A stretch of 22,052 bases of DNA, taken from assembly GCA_009843625.1 (NCBI GenBank), contig VYDD01000311.1, positions 1 to 22,052 on the forward strand, in the 5' to 3' direction. The stretch is from Gammaproteobacteria bacterium. GTDB taxonomy: Bacteria > Gemmatimonadota > Gemmatimonadetes > Longimicrobiales > Gaopeijiaceae. The translations under genes were made by a program, and so were the position numbers. The notes beneath the pieces are model-generated. The model had not been told where the DNA came from. It worked only from the letters and a program-made list of their open reading frames with translations, and did not search any database. Below are positions 8,106 through 15,896 of this stretch, piece after piece (position 1 is the stretch's first letter; every line of letters begins with the position of its first letter).

Positions 8106-9701
8106 CTACAGCATGTCCAGAAACTCCCGATGCGAAAGGCACTCTCTCCGGAACTGCAGCAGGTGTGTCTGGAGTCTCCGCACCGGCCGGCCGACGGTTG
8201 CCAGCGCGCGCTCCACAGAGTCGAATTCCTGAAGGAAGTCTGCGCGCGCGGTTTCCGGGTTCAACAGCCCGAGCGCCTGCATCACGTACAGGTGACTGAG
8301 CTCCCCGAAGACCCTCCCCCGGATCTGCTCGGATTGTACGCGGTTGTGGCCGCAGGTCCGGTGCCAGGCCGTCTCGATCTTGTCTCGGAGCGATTCCGGA
8401 TAGTCCAGTCCACGGTAGTTGTTGCGGATATGTTCCCAGAACGGCGTATCGCCGCGAGGGGTAGCGTAGTGAAGGATGATGAAGTCGCGGATGTCTTCGG
8501 TTTCGGCTTCAATGGCCCGGTTGTACGCGTCGAGCACCCGGGGGTTGTAGCTGAACGGATTCCGGAGGACGTCCACGACCCCGAGGATCTGGGTTAGCGC
8601 AATCTGAATCGAGGTGGACTCAAGCGGTTCGATGAACCCGGACGAGAGGCCGACCGCTACGCAGTTGCCGATCCAGGTGTTGCGCAGCGCTCCTGCTTCG
8701 AACCGGATGGTATGGCTGGGCTGGCGGGACCATTCCGGGTTGATCGCCTCGAGTTCCCGACGCGCATCATCTTCGGAAATGAAGTCGTCGGCGAATACGT
8801 ATCCCGCGCCGAAGCGCTCCCGGAGGGGGATCTTCCACAGCCATCCTCCGCGCAGGGCTCTGGCCAGGGTGTAGGGGGGGATGGCGCTGCTTCTCCTGTC
8901 TCGCGTCTCGGAGTACGGGATACTGAAGGCTATGGCGCGATTGACGGGCAGCCATGGCGAATAGGAGGTCCATTCCGGCGACATCGTGGATATCAGCAAC
9001 CGTCGGAATCCGCTGCAATCGACAAAAAAATCCCCTTCCACCTTCCGGCCGTCCTCCAGCGAAACACTCCGGATTCGACCGGAGTCGGCTGCCTTGTTGA
9101 CGGAGACCACGTGTCCCTGCACGTGGTCCACACCGTTCTTCAGCGCGCGGGCCCGGAACGTCTCCGAGAACGCGTGCGTGTCCATGTGGTAGGCGTAGGA
9201 CCCGTACCCATGGTATTGAGCTTCGTCCTTCTGGAAGTTCCGCGGCCAGGGCACCTTGCCGTATTCGCAGAGGAGCGAATAGGAAGTCGCGAGGTTGTGG
9301 AGTGGAACGTTCTTCGCGAGCGCGTAGCTGACCAGCCGATTGTATCCCGGTGAAACGCGGAACTCGGGCTTGCCGATGTAATCACCGCCATCCTGGAAGG
9401 GATGATAGTAGACATCGCCGTTTCCCAACCAGTTCTCGAAGCGCACGGCCAGCTTCACGCTGCCTCGGACCGCCTTGATGAAGGCGACGGGATCGTACCC
9501 GACGGTGTTCAGAAAGGCGAAGAAAAACGGAGTGAGGGCCTCCCCGACCCCCACTTTCGAGACTCTGGGGGACTCGATCAGCACGACATCGAACCGGCTG
9601 CGCGCGAGCAGCACGTTGGCGCACATCCAACCGGCGGTACCACCGCCTACGACAACGACCTTCCGGATGGGCACTTGTTCCCCGCCGGTTCGATTCCGCA
9701 T
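8106..9701 (-). CDS. Flavin-dependent tryptophan-halogenase family protein
   Basis: A 531-residue enzyme of the PrnA/RebH-type FADH2-dependent halogenase family, which uses FADH2, O2 and halide to form hypohalous acid and halogenate an aromatic, usually tryptophan or a tryptophan-containing compound. The N-terminus carries the FAD-binding VVGGGTAGW (GxGxxG at 19-24) and GVGEA (50-55). The halogenase signature WxWxIP is present as WLWKIP (287-292). Lys83 in SVKLAVRF matches the catalytic Lys79 of PrnA, and Glu361-Ser362 in the PLEST motif match Glu346-Ser347. All residues needed for chemistry therefore appear present. There is no signal peptide, so it should be cytoplasmic. The start is ATG 9701 with AGGAGG 3 nt upstream. 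A flavin reductase would be needed and is not visible nearby. It heads an apparent operon with two exported S9 peptidases. The substrate is unknown. Confidence 0.9.
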   Translation of the reverse strand: MRNRTGGEQVPIRKVVVVGGGTAGWMCANVLLARSRFDVVLIESPRVSKVGVGEALTPFFFAFLNTVGYDPVAFIKAVRGSVKLAVRFENWLGNGDVYYHPFQDGGDYIGKPEFRVSPGYNRLVSYALAKNVPLHNLATSYSLLCEYGKVPWPRNFQKDEAQYHGYGSYAYHMDTHAFSETFRARALKNGVDHVQGHVVSVNKAADSGRIRSVSLEDGRKVEGDFFVDCSGFRRLLISTMSPEWTSYSPWLPVNRAIAFSIPYSETRDRRSSAIPPYTLARALRGGWLWKIPLRERFGAGYVFADDFISEDDARRELEAINPEWSRQPSHTIRFEAGALRNTWIGNCVAVGLSSGFIEPLESTSIQIALTQILGVVDVLRNPFSYNPRVLDAYNRAIEAETEDIRDFIILHYATPRGDTPFWEHIRNNYRGLDYPESLRDKIETAWHRTCGHNRVQSEQIRGRVFGELSHLYVMQALGLLNPETARADFLQEFDSVERALATVGRPVRRLQTHLLQFRRECLSHREFLDML

Positions 9702-9774
9702 TGCCCTCCTTCCGGTCGCGCGCCAAGATGTCCTTGTCGGGATGCTGGACGCCTACACCTTAGGGGGGACTCAG
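9702..9774. promoter_or_regulatory. Divergent promoter region, halogenase/amidohydrolase
   Basis: This 73-bp spacer separates the halogenase operon (leftward) from the amidohydrolase gene (rightward) and must hold the amidohydrolase promoter and probably the operon promoter. Both Shine-Dalgarno sequences are clear: AGGAGG on the minus strand just upstream of 9701, and a G-rich AGGGGGG at 9762-9768, 6 nt before ATG 9775. I could not identify convincing -35/-10 boxes. Confidence 0.4.
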
Positions 9775-11082
9775 ATGAAAGCACAAACGCTGATGCTGAC
9801 CACGGTGCTGTTACTCACCTTCAGAGCTCTCTCGGGCCAGAACGCAGACCTGGCGATCGTGGGCGGAATGCTGATCGATGGCAACGAAGGGACACCCATC
9901 CAGAACTCTGTTGTGTTGATCTCGGGTGAACGGATCACGGCGGTGGGCCAGGAGGGCACCATCGCGATCCCCGCAGGAACCGAGATCGTTGATGCGAATG
10001 GAAAGACAGTCCTGCCGGGGCTCATCGAAAGCCATGCACACCTCATGATCATCGGTCACGGGGAGTATTCGGAGTACTTCCCCCGCTACGAAGACCGGAT
10101 CCTGGAGATCATGAGGCTGTCGGCAGAGCAGCTGATCTACGCGGGAGTGACGACGGCCCGGGACGTGGGAGCTCCCCTGGAGCCGAGCGTCCGGGTCCGG
10201 GAGGAAATCAACGCCGGTGAGATCGTGGGCCCCAGGGTATACGTGAGCGGCCCCTTCATCGTGCGCGACTTCGGCGAGTACGACGAATACTTCCAGGTCA
10301 AGGTCAACAGCGTCGAGGAGGCCCGGCAGGCGGCGATCGACATCATCGAAGGGGGCGCGGACCTGTTGAAGCCCTGGGGAATCATCTTCCCGGAGGATCT
10401 GAAGGTGATCGTGGAGGAGGCGCACCGGCGCGGAAAGACGGTGGCCACCCACGGGGGAGCGGTGGAGCGCATCCGGGCCGACGTGGAGGCGGGCGTCAAC
10501 TCCATCGAGCATTTTCCCGGAGGTTCCAAGAACTACATCGAGGAGGAATCGATCCGGCTGATCGTCGATAGCGGAACCTGGATCGTGCCGACCTGGAACG
10601 GGGGCCCCATATACTACTGGACGCTCCAGTTCCCCGAGCGACTGGACAACCCCCTGCTGAAGGAATTCCTGCCCGAAGACCTCTACGCGGATGTCCGCGG
10701 GTCGTTGGACCACTTCCAACGACTGGGGTACTTTCGCGGAGGCAAGGGGAATCCCGCGCCCTACCGCGACAAGCTCATGCAGCTATACAATGCAGGAGCC
10801 AACATCGCGCTCGGCACCGATTCCGGCACGCCCATGAACTTCCACTATGAAGCGATGTGGCAGCAGATGAAGTTGTGGGTGGACTACGGGATGGACCCTA
10901 TGCACGTTCTGACCGCGGCAACCCGAAACGGGGCCGAGCTGCTCGAGATCGACAATGAACTCGGCACAGTGGAGCCCGGGAAGCTCGCGGACATCATTGT
11001 GGTGGACGGCAACCCGCTGATGGACATGATGGCATTGCGCAACCCCGTGCGTGTCATAAAGGGGGGCAGAATCCTCAAGTAA
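9775..11082 (+). CDS. Secreted metal-dependent amidohydrolase (imidazolonepropionase-like)
   Basis: A 435-residue amidohydrolase-superfamily enzyme. ATG 9775 was chosen because it follows an AGGGGGG ribosome site by 6 nt and gives a Sec signal (MKAQTLMLTTVLLLTFRALSG, then QNADL); the frame is open further upstream to 9475, but that would run antisense through the halogenase. The TIM-barrel metal ligands are visible: His87 and His89 in SHAH, a possible carboxylated Lys199, His226 in ATHGG, His246 in SIEHF and Asp349 in GTDSG. The C-terminus has the usual GTVEPGKLADIIVVDGNP strand that closes the small beta-sandwich. Relatives hydrolyse dipeptides with a C-terminal Lys or Arg, prolyl dipeptides, or small cyclic amides. 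With peptidases next door, a dipeptidase role in peptide scavenging is a reasonable inference, not shown by the sequence. Confidence 0.92.
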   Translation: MKAQTLMLTTVLLLTFRALSGQNADLAIVGGMLIDGNEGTPIQNSVVLISGERITAVGQEGTIAIPAGTEIVDANGKTVLPGLIESHAHLMIIGHGEYSEYFPRYEDRILEIMRLSAEQLIYAGVTTARDVGAPLEPSVRVREEINAGEIVGPRVYVSGPFIVRDFGEYDEYFQVKVNSVEEARQAAIDIIEGGADLLKPWGIIFPEDLKVIVEEAHRRGKTVATHGGAVERIRADVEAGVNSIEHFPGGSKNYIEEESIRLIVDSGTWIVPTWNGGPIYYWTLQFPERLDNPLLKEFLPEDLYADVRGSLDHFQRLGYFRGGKGNPAPYRDKLMQLYNAGANIALGTDSGTPMNFHYEAMWQQMKLWVDYGMDPMHVLTAATRNGAELLEIDNELGTVEPGKLADIIVVDGNPLMDMMALRNPVRVIKGGRILK

Positions 11083-11105
11083 GACCGGGCTTCGCGGCCG
11101 GCGGC

Positions 11106-11136
11106 GCGCAATTCCCGAGACTTCCGCCGATTGCGC
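11106..11136. terminator. Inverted repeat between convergent genes
   Basis: A perfect 7-bp inverted repeat, GCGCAAT and ATTGCGC with a 17-base loop, lies between the amidohydrolase stop (11082) and the stop of the convergent lipoprotein gene (11137). The placement suits a shared transcription end, but the loop is long and no T-tract follows. Confidence 0.25.
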
Positions 11137-11745
11137 TCATCTTCCCCAGGGTGGCGGCGGGGTCGCGACCGTTTCCGTCAGGTCGAACTCGATACGGTAG
11201 CGGCGATCGGTTCCTGTTCGATGGAAGCTGTACACGAAGCGATCATCACGCTCGAACTCCATGGTCCACACGTTGGTGCCGTCCGGGTGCTCGAGTTCAC
11301 CGGCGGGGCGGTCGGCCGGAAACGCCTGAGACCGAGTTGTGCCGGGCACAACCGTCTCGCCTCCGTAGCCCGAGTCGCTCTCCGGTGTACCGTCCTCGTG
11401 CCGGTGGTCGTGCGCCAGGGCCAGGGAGGAATCGGAGCGCGTGATGACCCATGTGCGTGATCGGTTGTCGTCCACGTGGAAGGGGATGCGAATCTCGTTC
11501 TCCGCGCATTCCATGACGTGCATCACCAGGTTTCTGCCCTCGACGACCGTGTCTCCCGCCGGTGCCAGCGTTGCCCGCCCCGCGTAGGAGGATCCGCAGT
11601 GAGCCGCCAGTTCCTGCCAGAAGGCGGCCTGAGTGATCTGGTCGGTAGTTGCCGTGTGTATATCGCCAGCGCAGCCAGCGAGTCCCGGCAGGATGAGAGC
11701 TACGAGCAGAGAACCGACGGCGCGTCCGCGTCGCATTTCATACAT
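11137..11745 (-). CDS. Small conserved lipoprotein of unknown function
   Basis: A 202-residue predicted lipoprotein. ATG 11745 was chosen because a GGGGAA ribosome site lies 5 nt upstream and the signal peptide (RRGRAVGSLLVALILPGLAGC) then starts at the N-terminus; the lipobox LAGC puts the lipidated Cys at residue 25. The mature part contains FWQELAAHCG (Cys50) and HVMEC (Cys80), which could form a disulfide, an IPFHVDDNRSRTWVI stretch, and a His-rich HDHRHEDG at 112-119 that could bind metal. It ends in a PPPPWG tail. The sequence resembles a family of uncharacterised exported proteins that share the AHCG, RSRTWVITR and HDHRHEDG blocks; no activity is known to me. It is transcribed alone and convergent with the amidohydrolase. 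Confidence 0.82.
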   Translation of the reverse strand: MYEMRRGRAVGSLLVALILPGLAGCAGDIHTATTDQITQAAFWQELAAHCGSSYAGRATLAPAGDTVVEGRNLVMHVMECAENEIRIPFHVDDNRSRTWVITRSDSSLALAHDHRHEDGTPESDSGYGGETVVPGTTRSQAFPADRPAGELEHPDGTNVWTMEFERDDRFVYSFHRTGTDRRYRIEFDLTETVATPPPPWGR

Positions 11746-11775
11746 GGGACTTCCCCTTCCTTGCCTGTCATCACG

Positions 11776-11794
11776 GTACAGGCCAGTGCTGTAC
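11776..11794. promoter_or_regulatory. Inverted repeat upstream of lipoprotein gene, possible operator
   Basis: GTACAG and CTGTAC form a perfect 6-bp inverted repeat separated by 7 bases, 31 bp upstream of the lipoprotein ATG. Length and position fit a dimeric repressor site overlapping a promoter. A site of this size can also arise by chance, and no second copy was found in the window. Confidence 0.3.
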
Positions 11795-11818
11795 GGCTCA
11801 GACTGCAACCTTTCCAGG

Positions 11819-11834
11819 GACGGGTATGCCCGTC
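11819..11834. other. Short perfect hairpin GACGGG-TATG-CCCGTC
   Basis: A 6-bp GC-rich stem with a 4-base loop in the 286-bp divergent spacer (11746-12031) between the lipoprotein gene and mtaB. It has no T-tract on either side. Apart from this and the inverted repeat at 11776-11794, I see no feature in the spacer. Confidence 0.3.
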
Positions 11835-12031
11835 AACTTCCCGTGGGTGTCCCGCTCCATCATCCTGTTCACGCATCCCGGACTTGCCCATCGTAGTGCC
11901 AGGATGACCGACGGAATCTCCGAGACCGACCTCATGGCACAACGTCACTTGCGCGCAGCGTCCGCGCGGCGCACACCGGACGCCGTCCCGGGCGAACCCG
12001 TCCCGGCGGCCTGCTCCATCCCGGCGCATCC

Positions 12032-13336
12032 GTGATGCGGCTCCCGGTCCGTGCGGAGGCCGCCAGCCGCGGCGAGCAGGCGAAACCCGCCGTCTGGTTC
12101 CACACCTTCGGGTGCCGCGCCAACCAGTACGACACCGAGCGCATGCGCCAGGAGCTGGAGGTCGGGGGCGCCCGCACCGTCGCTCGGCCCGGCGAGGCGG
12201 ATGCGCTGGTGGTGAACACCTGCACGGTCACCAACCAGGCGGATGCCGAAGCCCGCCGGCTGGTGCGCCGGCTGAGGCGGGAGCACCCGGGCGCGCGCAT
12301 CCTGGTGGCGGGCTGTTCGGCCGCCCTGCGCGAGGACGACTACCGGAGCATGCCGGAGGTGGACGGCGTGGTGCCGGGACAGGACGCGCTCGCGCTCGCG
12401 AGCCACCTGGCAGCGGTGGATCCGGCCTTCGGTCCGCCGTCGGCCGGGGAAGGGCCCCTGCTGCGCAACGCCAGAGGCACCCGGGCCTGGCTGAAGGTGC
12501 AGGACGGGTGCGACCGCAAGTGCTCGTTCTGCGCCACTCGGCTGGCGCGCGGCGCTTCCGTCTCGCGCCCATCCGCCGAAGTGGTGCGGGAAGCCCGGGC
12601 GCTGGCGCGCGTCCACCCCGAGCTCGTGATTACCGGCGTCCACATCGGGCACTACGGGAGGGATCTGGAGCCGCGCAGCACGCTGGCGGAACTGTGCTCG
12701 CTCCTTCTGGACTCCGTGCCGGTGCGCATCCGGCTCTCGTCTATCGAGGCCACCGAAATCGACGACGCGCTGCTGGCATTGCTCGCCGATTCGGGGGGGC
12801 GCCTGGCCCCGCATCTTCATGTTCCCCTGCAGAGCGGCTCGGACAAGGTTTTGAGGCTCATGCGGCGCTGGCACACACGCGCGGCGTACCGCCGGCGGGT
12901 CCTCGAGATCGCCGGGAGGATGGGGCCGCTGGGGCTCGGCGCCGACATCATCGTGGGCTTCCCCGGCGAGGGCGAGGAAGAGTTCGAGGAGACCCGCGCG
13001 CTGGTCGCAGAGCTTCCGTACACCTACCTGCACGTGTTTCCGTTTTCCGTCCGCCCGGGAACCGCGGCCGCCGAGCTGCCGGATCGGGTACCGGGCGATG
13101 TCGCTGCGGCGCGCTCACGTGTGCTCCGGGAGATGGCGCTGGCCAAGAACGAGCGCTACCGCCGTAGCCGGGCCGGAACCGTCGCGGACATCGTGGTGGA
13201 GGGCTCGCGGGAGCGGATTGCGGGCGTCACCGGCGACTACCTGCGCACCCGGATCGACGGGCACGCGAGCCCCGGCGACCGCTTCCATTCCGTCCTCGAG
13301 CTTCGCGACGGAGAGCTGGTCGCCGCCGTGAACTGA
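12032..13336 (+). CDS. mtaB: tRNA t6A37 methylthiotransferase MtaB
   Basis: A 434-residue radical-SAM methylthiotransferase that adds a methylthio group to N6-threonylcarbamoyladenosine at tRNA position 37. The N-terminal UPF0004 domain binds one iron-sulfur cluster through Cys28 (FGCRANQYDTE, the MtaB form of this motif), Cys64 (NTCTVTNQAD) and Cys95 (VAGCSA). The radical-SAM cluster Cys are C160, C164 and C167 in the CDRKCSFC motif. The VHIGHYG and LSSIEATEID segments follow, and the last 60 residues look like a TRAM RNA-binding domain. The NQYDTE variant argues for MtaB over MiaB or RimO. The start is GTG 12032 or ATG 12035; neither has a clear Shine-Dalgarno, so the message may be leaderless or weakly translated. 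It is a housekeeping gene, preceded by a 286-bp divergent spacer. Confidence 0.93.
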   Translation: MMRLPVRAEAASRGEQAKPAVWFHTFGCRANQYDTERMRQELEVGGARTVARPGEADALVVNTCTVTNQADAEARRLVRRLRREHPGARILVAGCSAALREDDYRSMPEVDGVVPGQDALALASHLAAVDPAFGPPSAGEGPLLRNARGTRAWLKVQDGCDRKCSFCATRLARGASVSRPSAEVVREARALARVHPELVITGVHIGHYGRDLEPRSTLAELCSLLLDSVPVRIRLSSIEATEIDDALLALLADSGGRLAPHLHVPLQSGSDKVLRLMRRWHTRAAYRRRVLEIAGRMGPLGLGADIIVGFPGEGEEEFEETRALVAELPYTYLHVFPFSVRPGTAAAELPDRVPGDVAAARSRVLREMALAKNERYRRSRAGTVADIVVEGSRERIAGVTGDYLRTRIDGHASPGDRFHSVLELRDGELVAAVN

Positions 13337-13433
13337 TCTCCCCCCCGGGCCCACCGTCGCGGGCAACCCTTTCGGACCCGGGCATCGTCTCCCTCAACGG
13401 GAAGGGCAGTGGACCCGAGACGAGGAGGGGGGG

Positions 13434-15884
13434 ATGAGGTGGGGGAACGTCATACCGGCGAGCCTGCCGAAGACCGGGCTGTTCGGCCGCGCGCTGACTC
13501 TGATTGCGGCAAGCCTGGCGTGGGGCGCGAGTCCGGCCGCGGCGCAGGTCGACCTGGTCGGCACGGTACGGGACTCGGTCAGCAACGAAGTGTTGCCCAA
13601 CGTGCTGGTGTCCGTGGACGACCACGCGTTCCGGGCATTCACCAACGAGTTCGGCCGCTTCGTCCTGATCGGTCTGCCCCAGGCGACCGACCGGGTCCTG
13701 CGGGTAGAGCACCTGGGCTACGAGACCCGGGAGGTCGCGCTCAGTACCGAGACGGGCCGCGAGTTCTCGGTCCTCCTCGTGCCGCGCGCCATCGAGATCG
13801 ACGGCGTGACCGTGACCGCGACCACCGCGACCGACATCGTCGCGCAGGGAGAGGCGGCGGGACAGATCGCGCTTTCGCCCCAGCGGCTGGGGACGCTTCC
13901 CTCGCTCGGCGAAACCGATGTCTTCCGGGCGCTCCAGCTTCTTCCGGGGGTGAGCGGCACCAACGACGCCACCTCCGGTCTCTTCGTCCGCGGAGGCACT
14001 CCGGACGAGAACCTGGTGCTTCTGGACGGCATGACGGTCTACCATGTGGACCACTTCTTCGGGGTGTTCAGCGCGTTCAACCCGGATGCCGTCCAGGACG
14101 TTCGCCTCTTCAAGGGGGGCTTTCCCGCGCAGTACGGAGGGCGGACCTCCAGCGTCGTCGAGATGGTCGGCAAGTCGGGGAACCCGGAGGAATTCCGCAT
14201 GTCGGGCGGGCTCAACCTCCTGAGCGCCCGCGCCGTGACCGAAGTACCGCTCGGCGGGAAGGGGTCGTGGCTGGTGTCGGCGCGCCGGTCCTACACCGAT
14301 CTGATGCGAACCGGCCTGTACAACGACATCTTCGGAACCCTGGAGGGAGCCGACGATGAGGACGCGGGGCTGCCTGGGCCGGGTGCGGGCTTCGGGGGCG
14401 GTTTCGGCCGCTTCGGCAACTTCCAGCAGCAGACCTTCGAGCCCGACTTCTACTTCTACGACCTGAACTCGAAGCTCACCTTCCTGCCCACGTCGAACGA
14501 TGTCCTGACGCTCTCCGTCTACGGCGGCGAGGACCGCCTGGACAAGTCGACCCCCGGCCAGGAGATCACGACCCCCGCGGGTGACACGCGGCTGACCCCG
14601 GACAGGGCGGACCTCTCCAACTGGGGCAACCGCGGCGTGAGCGGCCGCTGGGCCCGGCAGTGGGGCAGCCGGCTGGCGACGGACGCCCTGTTCGCGTACT
14701 CGCAGTATTTCTCCGAGGCGACCCTCGACGTGGCTTCGTCGCAGTTCGCGCGCGGGTTCGACGAAGACAACCGCGTGAAGGACCTGACGGCCCGCCTGGA
14801 CAACACCTGGCGGCCCTTCCCGTCCTCCGAGATCGGGTTCGGGGCCCAGTTCACCCGGAGCGACGTGGGGTACGCCCTGACGCGTTTGAGGGGCGATTCG
14901 GCGCAGACCCTGAACCTGGACGGCGAGAGCAACCTCACGGCCGGATATCTCCAGCATTCCTGGACGCCCTCTGCGCGCGCCGACCTGACGGCAGGGCTTC
15001 GGGTGACCAACTACGACGGGACGGGGCGGACCTACTGGGAACCGCGCGCGTCGGCGCGCTATTCCCTCACCGATCAACTCTCCCTGACCGGCGCCTGGGG
15101 CCGCTACAACCAGTTCGTGAAGCGGGTGGAGAACGAGGACATCCTGGAGGGAAGCCGCGACTTCTGGATCCTCGCCGGCGACAACATCGCGCCGTCCTCC
15201 GCCGAGCACTGGATCACGGGCATCGGCTACGAAACCGACGACTATCTCTTCGACGTCGAAGCCTACGTGCGCGACCTGGGAGGCGTCGCACAGTTTTCGA
15301 CCCGGTCGCGGCGGGCGCCCGGTCAGCAACTCGCCGAACTCTTTTTTGAGGGCACGGGCACGGCCCGGGGGATCGAGCTGCTGGCGCAGAAGAAGCGCGG
15401 CGCGCTAACCGGCTGGATCGGCTATACCCTCGCGAACGTCGAGCACGAGCTGGACGGGTTCAACGACGGGTTCGCGTTTCCCGCCAGCCACGACCAGCGC
15501 CACGAGGTCAAGGCCGTCGGCAGCTACCAGCTTGGCCGTTGGACGCTGACCGGCGGATGGGTCTACGGGTCCGGCAAGCCGTACACGGTGCCCGAAGCCC
15601 AGTACCCGATCACGCTGCTGGACGGGCGCACCCTCAACTACATCCACGTCGGTTCGAAGAACGGCGAGCGCCTGCCCGCCTATCACCGCCTCGATCTGGC
15701 CGCGAGCCGCCGCTTCGAGGTGCGCGAGTTCTTCTACGAGGTGAACCTGTCGGTCTTCAACGTCTACGGCCGCAATAACGTGTGGTATCGCCAATTCGAC
15801 CTGACGGACCTGCCGATGCTCGTCACGGACGTCACGACGCTCGGATTCACGCCCAGCATCGGCGTTCGCGCGGGCTTTCGGTAG
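13434..15884 (+). CDS. TonB-dependent outer-membrane receptor with carboxypeptidase-regulatory-like N-domain
   Basis: An 816-residue outer-membrane active transporter. It starts at ATG 13434, after GAGGAGG (13422-13428) with 5 nt spacing. Residues 1-37 are a signal peptide ending ASPAAA before QVDLVG. Residues 40-125 form a carboxypeptidase-regulatory-like beta-sandwich (GTVRDS, then NEFGRFVLIGLP). The plug domain follows at about 140-255, with LPSLGETDVFRALQLLPGV, the FVRGG motif, DGMTVY and the GGFPAQYGGR segment. The remainder is a 22-strand-type barrel with aromatic girdles. The DGMTVYHVDHFFGVFSAFN stretch is common in SusC-like relatives paired with DUF4249 lipoproteins. The next gene is such a lipoprotein, 12 bp downstream, so the two probably form one uptake unit. 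The ligand is unknown. Confidence 0.93.
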   Translation: MRWGNVIPASLPKTGLFGRALTLIAASLAWGASPAAAQVDLVGTVRDSVSNEVLPNVLVSVDDHAFRAFTNEFGRFVLIGLPQATDRVLRVEHLGYETREVALSTETGREFSVLLVPRAIEIDGVTVTATTATDIVAQGEAAGQIALSPQRLGTLPSLGETDVFRALQLLPGVSGTNDATSGLFVRGGTPDENLVLLDGMTVYHVDHFFGVFSAFNPDAVQDVRLFKGGFPAQYGGRTSSVVEMVGKSGNPEEFRMSGGLNLLSARAVTEVPLGGKGSWLVSARRSYTDLMRTGLYNDIFGTLEGADDEDAGLPGPGAGFGGGFGRFGNFQQQTFEPDFYFYDLNSKLTFLPTSNDVLTLSVYGGEDRLDKSTPGQEITTPAGDTRLTPDRADLSNWGNRGVSGRWARQWGSRLATDALFAYSQYFSEATLDVASSQFARGFDEDNRVKDLTARLDNTWRPFPSSEIGFGAQFTRSDVGYALTRLRGDSAQTLNLDGESNLTAGYLQHSWTPSARADLTAGLRVTNYDGTGRTYWEPRASARYSLTDQLSLTGAWGRYNQFVKRVENEDILEGSRDFWILAGDNIAPSSAEHWITGIGYETDDYLFDVEAYVRDLGGVAQFSTRSRRAPGQQLAELFFEGTGTARGIELLAQKKRGALTGWIGYTLANVEHELDGFNDGFAFPASHDQRHEVKAVGSYQLGRWTLTGGWVYGSGKPYTVPEAQYPITLLDGRTLNYIHVGSKNGERLPAYHRLDLAASRRFEVREFFYEVNLSVFNVYGRNNVWYRQFDLTDLPMLVTDVTTLGFTPSIGVRAGFR

Positions 15885-15896
15885 AGGAGAACGACC

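Noticed and set aside
9475..9774. N-terminal extension of the amidohydrolase by 100 residues
   Set aside because: It runs antisense through the start of the halogenase; the ribosome site and signal peptide at 9775 are clear.
11826..12035. 69-residue plus-strand ORF upstream of mtaB
   Set aside because: No ribosome site, no recognisable domain, and a composition like a spacer; kept only as a possible uORF in the mtaB start finding.
13344..13382. CCCGGG...CCCGGG inverted repeat between mtaB and the TonB receptor as a terminator
   Set aside because: Self-complementary GC hexamers are expected often at this base composition, the loop is long and no T-tract follows.
13227..15329. 700-residue minus-strand open frame opposite the TonB receptor
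   Set aside because: It is a shadow of the high-GC receptor gene: low-complexity Arg/Gly/Val composition and no recognisable motif, while the plus strand encodes a clear receptor.
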